From Clostridium cibarium (GTDB lineage Bacteria > Bacillota > Clostridia > Clostridiales > Clostridiaceae): 64,000 bases of DNA. Below, one piece after another: positions 20,701-25,301 of the stretch. Made by a program: the position numbers and the translations under genes. The notes under the pieces were generated by a model. That model saw only the letters and a list, made by a program, of their open reading frames with translations. It did not search any database and was not told the DNA's origin. Location of the stretch: assembly GCF_014836335.1 (NCBI RefSeq), contig NZ_JACSRA010000012.1:46371-110370 (forward strand). The letters run 5' to 3'. Each line of letters starts with the position of its first letter. The first letter of the stretch is position 1.

Positions 20701-21931
20701 CTAAGTTTTTAGATGTACTTAAAGGTACCAAATTTTCACAGTTTCCTTTATATAAATCATCACTTTCAACATTTAAAATAGTTAATATATCTTCTATTTC
20801 TGATAGTTTTTCTAAATATTTTTCTTGAGATAATAAAACAGTCATCTTACTATCCTTAGCCATATATTCAATTCTTTGGATAGGATAGTGAGTTGCTATT
20901 GGTAAATATGCTCCTCCTGCTTTTAATATACCCATAATTCCTACTATCATTTCTAGTGATCTATCTAGCATAATTCCTACTACGCTTTCTTCCTTAACAC
21001 CTTTTTCTCTTAATACTCTTGCTAATTGATTGGATTTATCATTAAGCTCTTTGTAAGTTAATTGTCTATCTTCAAATATTACTGCAATATTATTTGGTGT
21101 TTTTATAACTTGTTCTTCAAATAATTTATAAATAGTTTTTTCGCTCATATAATCTTTTTTTGTGTCGTTAAACCTATTTAGAATTAGCTCTTTCTCATAT
21201 TCAGAAATTATATCAATGTCACTTATTTTAATTTCATAATTATGTAATATTAACTTTAGAGTATTAATAAAATGTTCTTTAAATCTATCAATAGTCTCTT
21301 CTTCAAAAGCATTGCAGTTATATTTTAAACTACAACTATATGTATTAGTGTTTTCTACTATTTCTAAAAACATATTTCCTAAAAAGTTACAACCTGATTC
21401 ATTTCTTTCCCCTGCTTTAAAATCTATTTCATTACCATCACCTATATAGTTGAAAAAAACTTCGGATAAAGTATCACCAGTTTTTTCAGGAGCAAGCGTG
21501 TCTAACAATTTAGTAAAATCAAAGTTCTTATGTTTTAAATCTTCTTTCAAATTTTTATTAACTTCCTTTAGAAAAGCACTAAAATATTTAGTGGAAGCTG
21601 GATAATTTCTGATTGGAATATGTTTATTGTCTATAATATTAGATTCTATATTTTCAGATGTTAGAATCTCTACAATAATATCTTCTTGCCCACTTTTTTT
21701 GGACAGTGCTATGTAAAATAAAGACAAGAAAAAATCAAATTTTTTTACTCCCATTTTTTCTGTAATACAATCAATTTTATTACTTAATTCTTCCTCCAAA
21801 CTAAACTTTATAATTTTTTCTTGAAATTTATTGACAGATACTTTATAATCTGTTGGAATATTAGTTACTGGTATTTCGCCATTTAACCTATCTTGCCAAT
21901 ATTCAAGTTTACTATTTTTTTTTACACTCAT
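5753..21931 (-). CDS. Giant nonribosomal peptide synthetase (5392 aa, four A-T modules, two E domains, terminal C)
   Basis: First synthetase of the line. Approximate domains: C-lobe fragment 1-250; A1 277-757; T1 about 812 (LGGHSLKA); C1 877-1297 (HHIVTDG, LCL-like); A2 1327-1811; T2 about 1860 (IGGDSIKA); E1 1907-2344 (HHLVIDGMSW); C2 2384-2797 (HHIIIDGWS, DCL-like); A3 2830-3313; T3 about 3364; E2 3410-3845; C3 3887-4310 (HHIIVDGWS, DCL-like); A4 4337-4823; T4 about 4877 (LGGHSLKA); terminal C4 4943-5366 (HHIITDG, LCL-like). Pocket residues at the GrsA positions: A1 D-V-W-H-F-S-L-V-D, the code I recall for serine in EntF; A2 D-P-L-Q-T-G-A-I-I, no match I know; A3 D-A-F-L-L-G-G-V-A and A4 D-A-F-F-L-G-L-T-Y, both hydrophobic. 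Carrier type and C subtype agree with the E domains throughout. The ATG has GGGGGAG six bases upstream. The terminal C domain must act with the A domain of the next protein. Product unknown. Confidence 0.97.
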   Translation of the reverse strand: MSVKKNSKLEYWQDRLNGEIPVTNIPTDYKVSVNKFQEKIIKFSLEEELSNKIDCITEKMGVKKFDFFLSLFYIALSKKSGQEDIIVEILTSENIESNIIDNKHIPIRNYPASTKYFSAFLKEVNKNLKEDLKHKNFDFTKLLDTLAPEKTGDTLSEVFFNYIGDGNEIDFKAGERNESGCNFLGNMFLEIVENTNTYSCSLKYNCNAFEEETIDRFKEHFINTLKLILHNYEIKISDIDIISEYEKELILNRFNDTKKDYMSEKTIYKLFEEQVIKTPNNIAVIFEDRQLTYKELNDKSNQLARVLREKGVKEESVVGIMLDRSLEMIVGIMGILKAGGAYLPIATHYPIQRIEYMAKDSKMTVLLSQEKYLEKLSEIEDILTILNVESDDLYKGNCENLVPLSTSKNLAYVIYTSGSTGKPKGVMIEHHSVINRISWMQSKYPISPDDVILQKTPYTFDVSVWEIFWWSFVGAKVCMLYPDGEKDPDRIINAISKNKVTTLHFVPSMLNVFLDYIEDFNSDNYADKLSSIKQVFCSGEALHVEQADRFNKMLYRKTGAKLANLYGPTEATVDVSYFDCSEDTELKSIPIGKPIDNIKLYVLNKEKKLQPIGIQGELYISGVGVARGYLNNPTLTAEKFIENPFVPGEKMYKTGDLAKWNSDGNIEYLGRIDHQVKIRGFRIELGEIEKEILKFKNMKETVVIDRLDNGGNRYLCGYIVSDVTIDVKELKDFLNKSLIEYMVPPYIIQLSKMPLTDNGKLDRKKLPEPNITQLEREYIKPSTELEIKIESIWSEILGLSQIGVTDNFLELGGHSLKAISIVSKIRRNLKIKIKVADIFENPTIQKLSQFIEKHNFKDETEILEEYDGIKCIPEKEFYETSFVQKRMYAINQIDLESINYNEPEIYTVYGNIDKQKFENALQQLINRHESLRTSFHVVDGEIVQKINKNIKVPIEYFKYSGNFSNMEEYINKQIDNLIYPFNLSKAPLIRLSVIELDDIDIIVLDIHHIVTDGISSEIIIKELVDLYEGKTLDKLEIQYKDFAHWQNNLYKNGYLDNQEKYWLEKFKGDIPVLNMPTDYSRPAYQNFNGNTIFFNISADLTTKLDSIVKKTGTTRYMLLATAFMVVLSRYSGQDDIVIGTPSSGRSNDSLNNIVGMFVNSLAIRNKLNPNSTFIETLNEVKNTILDAFENQDYDFANLVEKLNIKQEANRNPIFDIMFSVQDFNLNYEDSKTIKLKRYLRKDTIAKLDMTVIMNDNYEGLIQYKTKLFKYETITRFIDNYKNVLNQLVSNIDINLNEIEVATEKERDTILNGFNNTKTNTLILKGAKEMFEETAKKLKDKPALISKDGTITYKELNERANQIAHLLRKKGIGRNNIIGILCDRTIETAISMIAIIKSGAAYLPIDNNYPQSRKKYMIEDSKCKMLLGNIKQLSQDDFNEYNIETLVTDNKEICKESIENLESINELDDLMYTIYTSGSTGKPKGVCLCQRGLINRSLNCINPSREDRILQVISLSFDPSVLDIWKTLLNGKELYIASNEEIMDLNSLENVVKTFKITSMQMPSALFANVVSENVNVFNGIKELTVGGDVLSSNAVAILVATYPDIKIINAYGPTENTIISTEYVIEKSWDKDKTIPIGKPINDSKAYIVDKCGKLCPIGVPGELLVGGVGVAKGYLDRKELTKDKFIDNPFVEGESLYKTGDLAKWLEDGNIDFLGRIDNQVKIRGFRIELGEIQAELLKDEKVKEALVIENKDNRGVGYLCAYVTSNEKISSEKMKKSLSFNLPDYMIPAYIIQIEGLPMTSNGKIDTSLLPKPDLSQNINEYIEPINEQEQIMADIWGEVLGIDKVGTNYNFYDIGGDSIKAIQIVSRLTKHKIKIEVKDILKYKTIKTISNYIKKFETNISQDLVEGEIIPTPIIKDFTRTSKKIFNHFNQSMMIYSKKGFDENNIKEAMNRILTHHDALRMILKYDDNKITLYNNGLTENLFGYVRFDFTKNLEYEKAIEMEAEKLQRSIDVEEGPLVKLALFKTKNGDHLLFVIHHLVIDGMSWRILFEDFSNAYRALEEEREIKFPLKTTSFKDWAKKQYEYANSSKFLKELEYWNSIIPKEPLGKMPKYNVTDEILFKDMNSKTITLDKNTTKKLLRETNRAYNTEINDILLSSLGIAVKEWSGINKVAVTLEGHGRENIIENVDITRTIGWFTSCFPVVLDLTDNDLASNIKRNKEILKKVPNKGIGFGMLKHLTEDFNKNKENFNLKTEISFNYLGQFDEDVNNELFEFSNISSGTEISPEFKATDSIQINSMVQNGQLKVIIEYNTKEYTDEVATKFIDILKEKIELVIRHCSEKLDVELTPTDYGINDYTLEDLEEIRSFIKENVDEDAIIESINKLIPIQEGMLYTYLNDKNTTAYVLQMELEVKGKLDLSILNKAYNELLNRYSILRTVIFNHWKHPAQIVIKNRKTEIIYEDFSEKDNVEKDYQEYAKEIINKGFDLSKDVLFKVSVVKTGDKDYKVVITAHHIIIDGWSNSIIINELFNIYNAIEKGESIPKENLRYEEYLAWLSKQNKEEGLNYWKEYLDDYNETSILPAKKNTTGNYKEGILNFSIDKNLSEKLDKVAVKCDVTLNTVYQVAWGLVLQKYTSSNDVVFGTVVSGRSAKVTNIEKMVGMFINTIPARIKADDCVTILNLLQKVQQDNNNTKKYEHIALSEIQEITPLRDQLIQNIMVFENYPIDNSKNYEESLIVKELKSREQTDYPLNISFEKQDTLKIQYMYNKNIYDDEFIEQLTNKLISVFKIMINNVETSVKDIEKVDEIEKRRILIDFNNTKKKYKNDKTVKEVFEEQVIESQDKTAIVSRGEKISYRELNEKANQIARLLKEKGVGKGTIVPIICDRSLQTIVLMVATIKSGGAYLPIDEEYPKSRIRYMLEDSKSKILLAKESEYTRLDLENLNIELLKINDKDLNVSKENLEDLNGPDDLAYVIYTSGSTGNPKGVCCKNRGLINLVKDPEYMDKKELERVLQSGSLSFDASVFQIWITLLNGGEIHLEDKSLTIDEKSLQEYVTRNKITFMLIPTPLFNQYSPEIFKGVKALLVGGDVLSSKQVSKLTKMYKDLKIINGYGPTENSVASTMYGIIGNWEEDHKIPIGTPIQNSTAYVMDLNNKLLPIGIAGELYVGGDGIAKGYLNRSELTKEKFIENPYKRDEIIYKTGDLVKWLPDGNLDFIGRVDNQVKINGFRIELGEIEAKLLKHNEIKDAVVIDRLDSKGNKYLCGYIVALREMSSLEIKEFLRKELPNYMIPSYIMQLKEMPLTPNGKTDRKALPKPDLSKELDNEYVAPRNDVEEKLANAWSEVLGIEKIGVKDNFYDIGGDSIKSMQIVSRIRKYGIILEIKDILEYKTIEVLSKHVKKDMLEFSQGEVKGEIELTPIMKKFIGIKKNVYTHFNQSMIIHSYEGFDDDKVQKVMKAIVSHHDILRSVLKYTDTVKMYNRGIEEKLFDFAKYDLREISDFKASIEIEGQKIQESMNTESGPLVKLGLFKTQKGDYLLFVIHHLVIDGMSWRILFEDFYNGYSALQNGQEIKLPPKTTSFKEWAKKQVEYAQSPKILAELEYWNNIVPQEPLGKMPKYNVVKNLLFKDMQSKTFTFNKEITNKLLKDTNRAYNTEINDILLSILGIVTKKWSGNDKVAVMLEGHGRENIIENVDINRTIGWFTSCYPVVLDTSDSDIGLNIKRNKEILRKIPNKGIGYGILRYLTQNDAVDIEKLDIKTEISFNYLGQFNEDKNNSIFKLTNLRGGRDESTEFEAISSIQINSLIQDDQLTISIDFNKLEYSEEVVDKFIRIFKENLVKVVDHCSQKEEVEYTPTDYGINDYTLEEVDELKSFVKSNIDNKAIVSKINKLSPMQEGMLYTYLKNESSNAYVLQLEFNIHGELDLEILKTSYEHLLHRHDILRSIIYSNSRHSAQVVLDNRDNEIYYEDLTHEINTEEACKKYVKALLEKGFALDKDILFKLNVAKLGEKYYRLIISIHHIIVDGWSNAMLINDLFDTYERLENGEKLNYEISTSYSEYIKWLYKQDKQDGIKYWAKYLNDYNQIASLPKKDNAVNKEYNHRELIEQLDINTTRKLQEISNKYGVTLNTICQTAWGLLLQKYTNSDDVVFGMVMSGRPPEIKGIEESIGIFLNTIPIRINAKDNEIISDLLKQVQNEVNMSNKYQYIALSDIQDQSELRQNLIQHITVFENYPESNKSNKKSTIKVEEYHTREQTSYDLDISFILEGNLKYRVMYNESVYENEVISNITKQLKIIFEFISENVTQLISTIEILDEDQKKMILTDFNDTKREYESNKTIKELFEEQVIKSSDKIAIISRGQKISYKELNEKSNQVAHALKEKGVGKNSIVPVICDKSMETIVSMLAIIKAGGAYLPIDEEYPELRIRYMIEDSGSKIMLAKRHQIDKLNLENLNIRIMEIGSKEFDNKGKENLEDTNGPDDLAYIIYTSGSTGNPKGVCVGNKNIIRLVRNQDYMELDYNDKILQTGSIAFDASTFEIWGSLINGLTLYVAEKDLILNQKRLKEYLKENSISIMFMTTALFHQLCNIDVSTFDNLKYLLVGGEALDTNQFNKFREHNNSTLFINLYGPTENTTYSTSFLLNQHDIWVENTTIPIGKPISNSTAYVMDKNLRLLPPGVPGELCVGGDGLARGYLNREDLTREKFVENPYVKSEKIYRTGDLVRWLPDGNIEFLGRIDYQVKIRGFRIELGEIEREILKHEKVKEAVVIDRLDKNEDKYLCGYIVGSVTQAEIKEFLKNTLPSYMIPTYIIELDSMPITGNGKIDRKLLPVPNHSQVTSKYIPPRDEIEEKLVDIWSEVLGVEKPGITDNFFELGGHSLKATNVLLKILNTFNVKIKIEDIFEKATVEEMAAYVKSLMISVKEIDTLGLDEKSYYDKKIEVAPQKDYYELSSAQKRMYAINQLNVDSTNYNVPGAYLFNGKLDINKLQNVFNEIIARHESLRTKFSVLNGLFIQEIEETINFKIQHFKYDDIDEENQEEIAELIQKHIIPFYLDKAPLIRVDLIELKNNSILFIDMHHIITDGVSMKIIIEEFINLYEGKKLEPVKLQYKDFSEWQNNLIKTGQMKKQKEFWLKYLSDDLEKLDLPKDYINEDKYSFEGRSLDIKIHKDTLLKIDEYSKEKQLSKYIFMLATLNILLNKYTLQKNIVIGTPVSGRNNLDLNNIVGMFVNTLPIKCTVEDEVSFEKLLNEVKLNSLQVFENQDYQIEFMLQELMKQGLMKDNNIFDVIFSYQYDDFSSICLDGTKLQTLELKATASKNELTIIVAENCDGLTIECVYDSSSFKADTIEELLNNYKNIIERVLEEPKVLLKDIKLIEENISDNNDKNIEDFSFNF

Positions 21932-21970
21932 TAATTTCTCCCCCTTTATTAAAACCCTTTTTTTACATGT

Positions 21971-22069
21971 ATTATATTTTTTGAAATTAATGTATTACTC
22001 ACTCAGAAATAGATAAAAATGGAATATAACTCGATTTTTTTTTGCTTTATATCAAATAAAGCAAAAAAA
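21971..22069 (-). promoter_or_regulatory. NRPS promoter region with a long A/T palindrome
   Basis: The 168-bp gap between the NRPS gene and the exporter operon holds a -10-like TATAAT (minus strand, 21976-21971) about 40 bases before the NRPS ATG, without a convincing -35 box. Further upstream is a perfect 14-bp dyad, TTTTTTTGCTTTAT (22037-22050) and ATAAAGCAAAAAAA (22056-22069). Its polarity is T-first and A-last on both strands, the reverse of a terminator, so an operator or other regulatory role is more likely. The weak -35 box fits activator control, which is an inference. Confidence 0.35.
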
Positions 22070-22099
22070 TAAATTTAATATGTAATGCAATTAGGCTTA

Positions 22100-22255
22100 T
22101 TATAAAATAAGTCTAATTGTAGTTATAACTATATCTAATAGTCCTAATGCAACTATAATTAAAAAAGCTTTCTGCTCTTTATTTCTATAGTATAATATTC
22201 CTCCTATCAAAAGAGCTATAAATCCACCTAAAAGATTGAGTGTAAGTAATTGCAT
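22100..22255 (-). CDS. Small two-helix membrane protein of the ABC exporter operon (51 aa)
   Basis: This is an open frame of 51 codons, from ATG at 22255 to TAA at 22100. A strong ribosome site, GGAGGAAAATTT-ATG, directly abuts the stop of the ABC permease 11 bases upstream. The protein is hydrophobic: an N-terminal segment (about 5-22, rich in Leu, Ile and Gly), a short charged loop YYRNKEQK, and a second hydrophobic segment (about 32-50) ending in RLIL. Two membrane helices with a cytoplasmic hairpin are likely. I do not recognise a family. Its position as last gene of the ATPase-permease operon suggests an accessory subunit or a small immunity-type peptide, which is an inference. It is supported by the ribosome site and operon position rather than by homology. 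Confidence 0.6.
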   Translation of the reverse strand: MQLLTLNLLGGFIALLIGGILYYRNKEQKAFLIIVALGLLDIVITTIRLIL

Positions 22256-22266
22256 AAATTTTCCTC

Positions 22267-23940
22267 CTAATTAAATTTTTTTTCAACTTTTTTTATTCTA
22301 CTTAAAAGTGCTATAAATATTAAAATAACACTAATTAATGCATAAATAATTGGTGTTCCCATAGAAATAGATTCTTTAGTAAATCCAAGAAAATCAAAGA
22401 CTGGAATCTTATTTAATGGGCCTAAATACCATAATGCCATATATATTAATTCAAATAAAATTGTATTTCCACTTACCATTCCTAAAAATACAGCAAGTGA
22501 TGATATAAATGCTATTCCAACTAATAGAGCTAGAACATTTACAAAACCTACAGAAACTAAAATTTTTATTATCGTGCTTACTGAAATTAGTAATGTAAAA
22601 ATTGCTACAGATATCCATAAAGCTACAAATTGATCTATTCTATAATGCTTGCAACTAAAAAGATATTGTTCAGTTCCATATTTATTGTCAAGTGTTCCTG
22701 CTTTTGACCAAACAAGTAAAGGTGCTATAAATGTTGCTGGAATAATAGAACTCATAGCAACATCATTAGGAACTGGTACAATATTAAGTATTAAAACTCC
22801 CTGTATAAGAAACCACCATGGAGATACACCTTTTAACATTAAGTTTAATTCTTCAATGATCATATCTAAAAAGCTAAATCGATCTTCAGTTATATCATTT
22901 GTTGCGTAATATGCTAAGCTTCTTGACTTGCTTCCACTATTCACTTCTAAGTCATTCTTAGTCTTTTTCTTTGACTTTCTAATTTTTATTGGTTTTCTTA
23001 TACTAATCACTTTATCGATAAGATATTCTTTTTTGAATTTACTAGAAGCATATATAAATAGTACAACAGTCAGTAAAATCCACAGAAGTCTTGGTAATAA
23101 TATAGCTGTGCTCCATTCAATTCCATCCCACTTAAAAGTATTAATTTCTGTTATTCCCACACCAGAACCTAATGTGAAGCCTCCATTAAAGTTTGGATAA
23201 TTTTCTAAAATTCCATTTAACATGGAAGCAGATAATTTACCTATCCCAAACACATCTATATAACGACTAATTTGACTAAAAATATTTCTTACAAATTCAA
23301 GTGGAATAAGCTTTCCTATTGTTCCTAAAACAGAAAGAGCAACTATTCCGCACCATAAAAAGAAATATAAAATATTTCCTCCTGTCTTTTGCAGAGAAGG
23401 TGTAGAATCAAAAATTACCGATAAAACTCCAGTAATAAACATAGCAGGAATTGCTATAAATATAAATGGAGAAATAAGTTTCCACAAATCCAATTCAGTG
23501 GATTCTCCCCTGGTCAATTGAAGAAATATAGCTACTAGCATAAATATTCCTACCATTATAGCTAGATAAATAAAATTACTAAGTACTTTACCAAATAGAT
23601 AATTTACATCTTTTACATCTGAAGCTGCAATAACCTGACCAACTTTTGTTTGTTTATCTCTGCTAATTGTATTTTTCGTAAGAAAGAAACCAATTAAAGT
23701 CATATATGTTACTACAATGAATGTAACTAGAAATCCAATCCAAGCAGAATTATATATCCCTCTATAGGCAACATTGTTTTCCATGCCAAATACCGTATTA
23801 TAATAAGTGGCTTTAATATCTGGAACAGCTAAATATGAGAAATACATCATAAACGCTATAGCTATTAATGTACTTTTTTGCTTAATTCGCTGAAGAAAAT
23901 CTGCTCTAGCTACTTCATATATTACTTGAAACCCTTTCAT
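22267..23940 (-). CDS. ABC-2 type transporter permease
   Basis: Integral membrane partner of the ATPase gene before it. About 557 residues with roughly a dozen hydrophobic segments, a large hydrophilic stretch in the middle (a Lys-rich region followed by SGSKSRS) and a charged C-terminus RIKKVEKKFN. The first segment follows the pattern of ABC-2 permeases, with an amphipathic start (VARADFLQRIKQKS) then a membrane helix. I place the start at the ATG at 23940, which overlaps the ATPase stop (TAATG) and has GGAGGT eight bases upstream. A longer frame from a TTG at 23961 would lie inside the ATPase gene. Translational coupling with the ATPase is therefore likely. Its place directly upstream of the NRPS genes suggests peptide export or self-protection, but the substrate is not shown by the sequence. 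Confidence 0.85.
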   Translation of the reverse strand: MKGFQVIYEVARADFLQRIKQKSTLIAIAFMMYFSYLAVPDIKATYYNTVFGMENNVAYRGIYNSAWIGFLVTFIVVTYMTLIGFFLTKNTISRDKQTKVGQVIAASDVKDVNYLFGKVLSNFIYLAIMVGIFMLVAIFLQLTRGESTELDLWKLISPFIFIAIPAMFITGVLSVIFDSTPSLQKTGGNILYFFLWCGIVALSVLGTIGKLIPLEFVRNIFSQISRYIDVFGIGKLSASMLNGILENYPNFNGGFTLGSGVGITEINTFKWDGIEWSTAILLPRLLWILLTVVLFIYASSKFKKEYLIDKVISIRKPIKIRKSKKKTKNDLEVNSGSKSRSLAYYATNDITEDRFSFLDMIIEELNLMLKGVSPWWFLIQGVLILNIVPVPNDVAMSSIIPATFIAPLLVWSKAGTLDNKYGTEQYLFSCKHYRIDQFVALWISVAIFTLLISVSTIIKILVSVGFVNVLALLVGIAFISSLAVFLGMVSGNTILFELIYMALWYLGPLNKIPVFDFLGFTKESISMGTPIIYALISVILIFIALLSRIKKVEKKFN

Positions 23941-24818
23941 TATAAGGTACCTCCACTGCAATTAACTTGATACAAATATGCATCTTCAAGAGTAGGAAAA
24001 ATATTTTTGCACTTTTCAAGAGGTTTATTCTTCGATAAAATCCTTACATGTACACCATCATTTCTTCGAATGGTATTACTTATTATATATTTACTTCTTA
24101 TACTTACTAATTCATCTTCTCGAACCACGCAATCCCAAACCATATTTTCAATTTTGTCTAATAGCTCTTCTATAGTGCATTTTGATATTAAGCTTCCTTT
24201 ATTCATTATTGCAATATTAGAAGCAGTAGCTTCTACATCAGAAACTATATGAGTTGAGAGGATTACAATTCTTTCTCCAGCTAGATCTGAAATTAAGTTT
24301 CTAAATTTCACTCTCTCCTCTGGATCTAATCCAACTGTAGGTTCATCTACTACTAATATTTTAGGGTTATTTAGTAATGCCTGCGCAATACCTATTCTTT
24401 GTCTCATTCCTCCAGAATAACTTCCAATACTCTTTTTAGCTGCTTCACTTAAATTGAGAGCTTCTATCAATTCTTTTATTCTTTTTGTTGCTATAGTCAT
24501 ATTAATACCTTTTACAGCAGCAATATATCTTAAAAAATCAACAGCATTTAAATTTGGGTATACACCAAAATCTTGTGGAAGGTATCCAATATTATTAGTT
24601 ATAATCTGAGGATTTTTATGAATGTCTTCCCCGTTAAAAAGCACACATCCTTCCGTTGGCTTTGAAATAGTAGTTATAATCCTCATCAATGTAGATTTTC
24701 CAGCACCATTAGGCCCTAAAAGTCCTAGTACACCATTTTCTAACTCCAAATTAAAGTTTTTTAGTGCCCAAAAATCCTTTCCGTATTTTTTACTTAAGTT
24801 TTTTATAGTAAGTTTCAT
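23940..24818 (-). CDS. ABC transporter ATP-binding protein (ABC-2 exporter)
   Basis: Energy-supplying subunit of the exporter encoded with the permease that follows. 292 residues. Walker A GPNGAGKST (about 35-43), Q-loop in GYLPQDFG, signature YSGGMRQR, Walker B ILVVDEP and the switch histidine in ILSTHIVSD are all intact. The C-terminal about 80 residues are an extension typical of drug and bacteriocin exporter ATPases. The ATG at 24818 follows AAGGAGGACTTAATAA. The gene heads a three-gene leftward operon (ATPase, permease, 51-aa membrane protein) separated from the NRPS genes by a 168-bp promoter gap. A role in export of, or immunity to, the NRPS product is inferred from position only. Confidence 0.93.
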   Translation of the reverse strand: MKLTIKNLSKKYGKDFWALKNFNLELENGVLGLLGPNGAGKSTLMRIITTISKPTEGCVLFNGEDIHKNPQIITNNIGYLPQDFGVYPNLNAVDFLRYIAAVKGINMTIATKRIKELIEALNLSEAAKKSIGSYSGGMRQRIGIAQALLNNPKILVVDEPTVGLDPEERVKFRNLISDLAGERIVILSTHIVSDVEATASNIAIMNKGSLISKCTIEELLDKIENMVWDCVVREDELVSIRSKYIISNTIRRNDGVHVRILSKNKPLEKCKNIFPTLEDAYLYQVNCSGGTL

Positions 24819-25135
24819 TTATTAAGTCCTCCTTATATAACTAGATAAAATCTTATGACTTCTAAAATAGAACTATTAACTTTCTAAATAATACTACACT
24901 CATCTTTAAATGTCAAATATTCAATAATATGGAATTTGTCTCTGTTTAAAATTTTACCTTGCTTAATTCCCATATATAATAGGTTAATAATTAAGCTTTG
25001 ATAATTGCTTTCTTTTTGTTAAAAATTTTTTACTTAAAGTTAACTATTTAAAAATTATTAAATCCTTTTTTCATGTCATAAGTCACTGAAAAAATAACTA
25101 TAAGAAATTTGTTAATCATATTTCTAGCAAATAGA
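24819..25135. other. Intergenic region, promoter of the ABC exporter operon
   Basis: This is A+T-rich sequence without a convincing open frame on either strand. It must hold the promoter of the leftward exporter operon. I see no clear paired -35/-10 boxes, riboswitch or other structured element. It is bounded on the right by the terminator of the PAP2 gene. Confidence 0.5.
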
Positions 25136-25164
25136 AAAGAACGGACAAAACTTATCCGTTCTTT
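25136..25164 (-). terminator. Terminator of the PAP2 phosphatase gene
   Basis: A perfect 10-bp inverted repeat, AAAGAACGGA and TCCGTTCTTT, with a 9-base loop. On the minus strand it continues into TTTTCTATTT. It lies about 140 bp past the stop of the PAP2 gene. Confidence 0.7.
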
Positions 25165-25228
25165 AAAAATTTATCTATTATTTTTATTAGAATACTTCTC
25201 AGCTAGCATTTTTACAGCATATTCTTAA

Positions 25229-25276
25229 GAATATTACCATACTGGAATATTACCATATTAGAATATTCTAATATAA
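25229..25276. repeat. Three tandem 16-bp units beginning GAATATT
   Basis: Units at 25229-25244, 25245-25260 and 25261-25276 all begin GAATATT. The first two read GAATATTACCATA followed by variable bases, and the third has diverged after the first seven bases. The array lies between the PAP2 stop codon and its terminator, in the 3' untranslated part of the transcript. Confidence 0.6.
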
Positions 25277-25301
25277 CCTTTATATATTATTGAACCTAAT
25301 A

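Noticed and set aside
22037..22069. Palindrome as terminator of the exporter operon
   Set aside because: Polarity of the T and A runs is opposite to an intrinsic terminator on both strands.
22649..22909. Rightward 86-codon frame inside the ABC permease
   Set aside because: It is a shadow of the permease coding strand with no ribosome site or recognisable domain.
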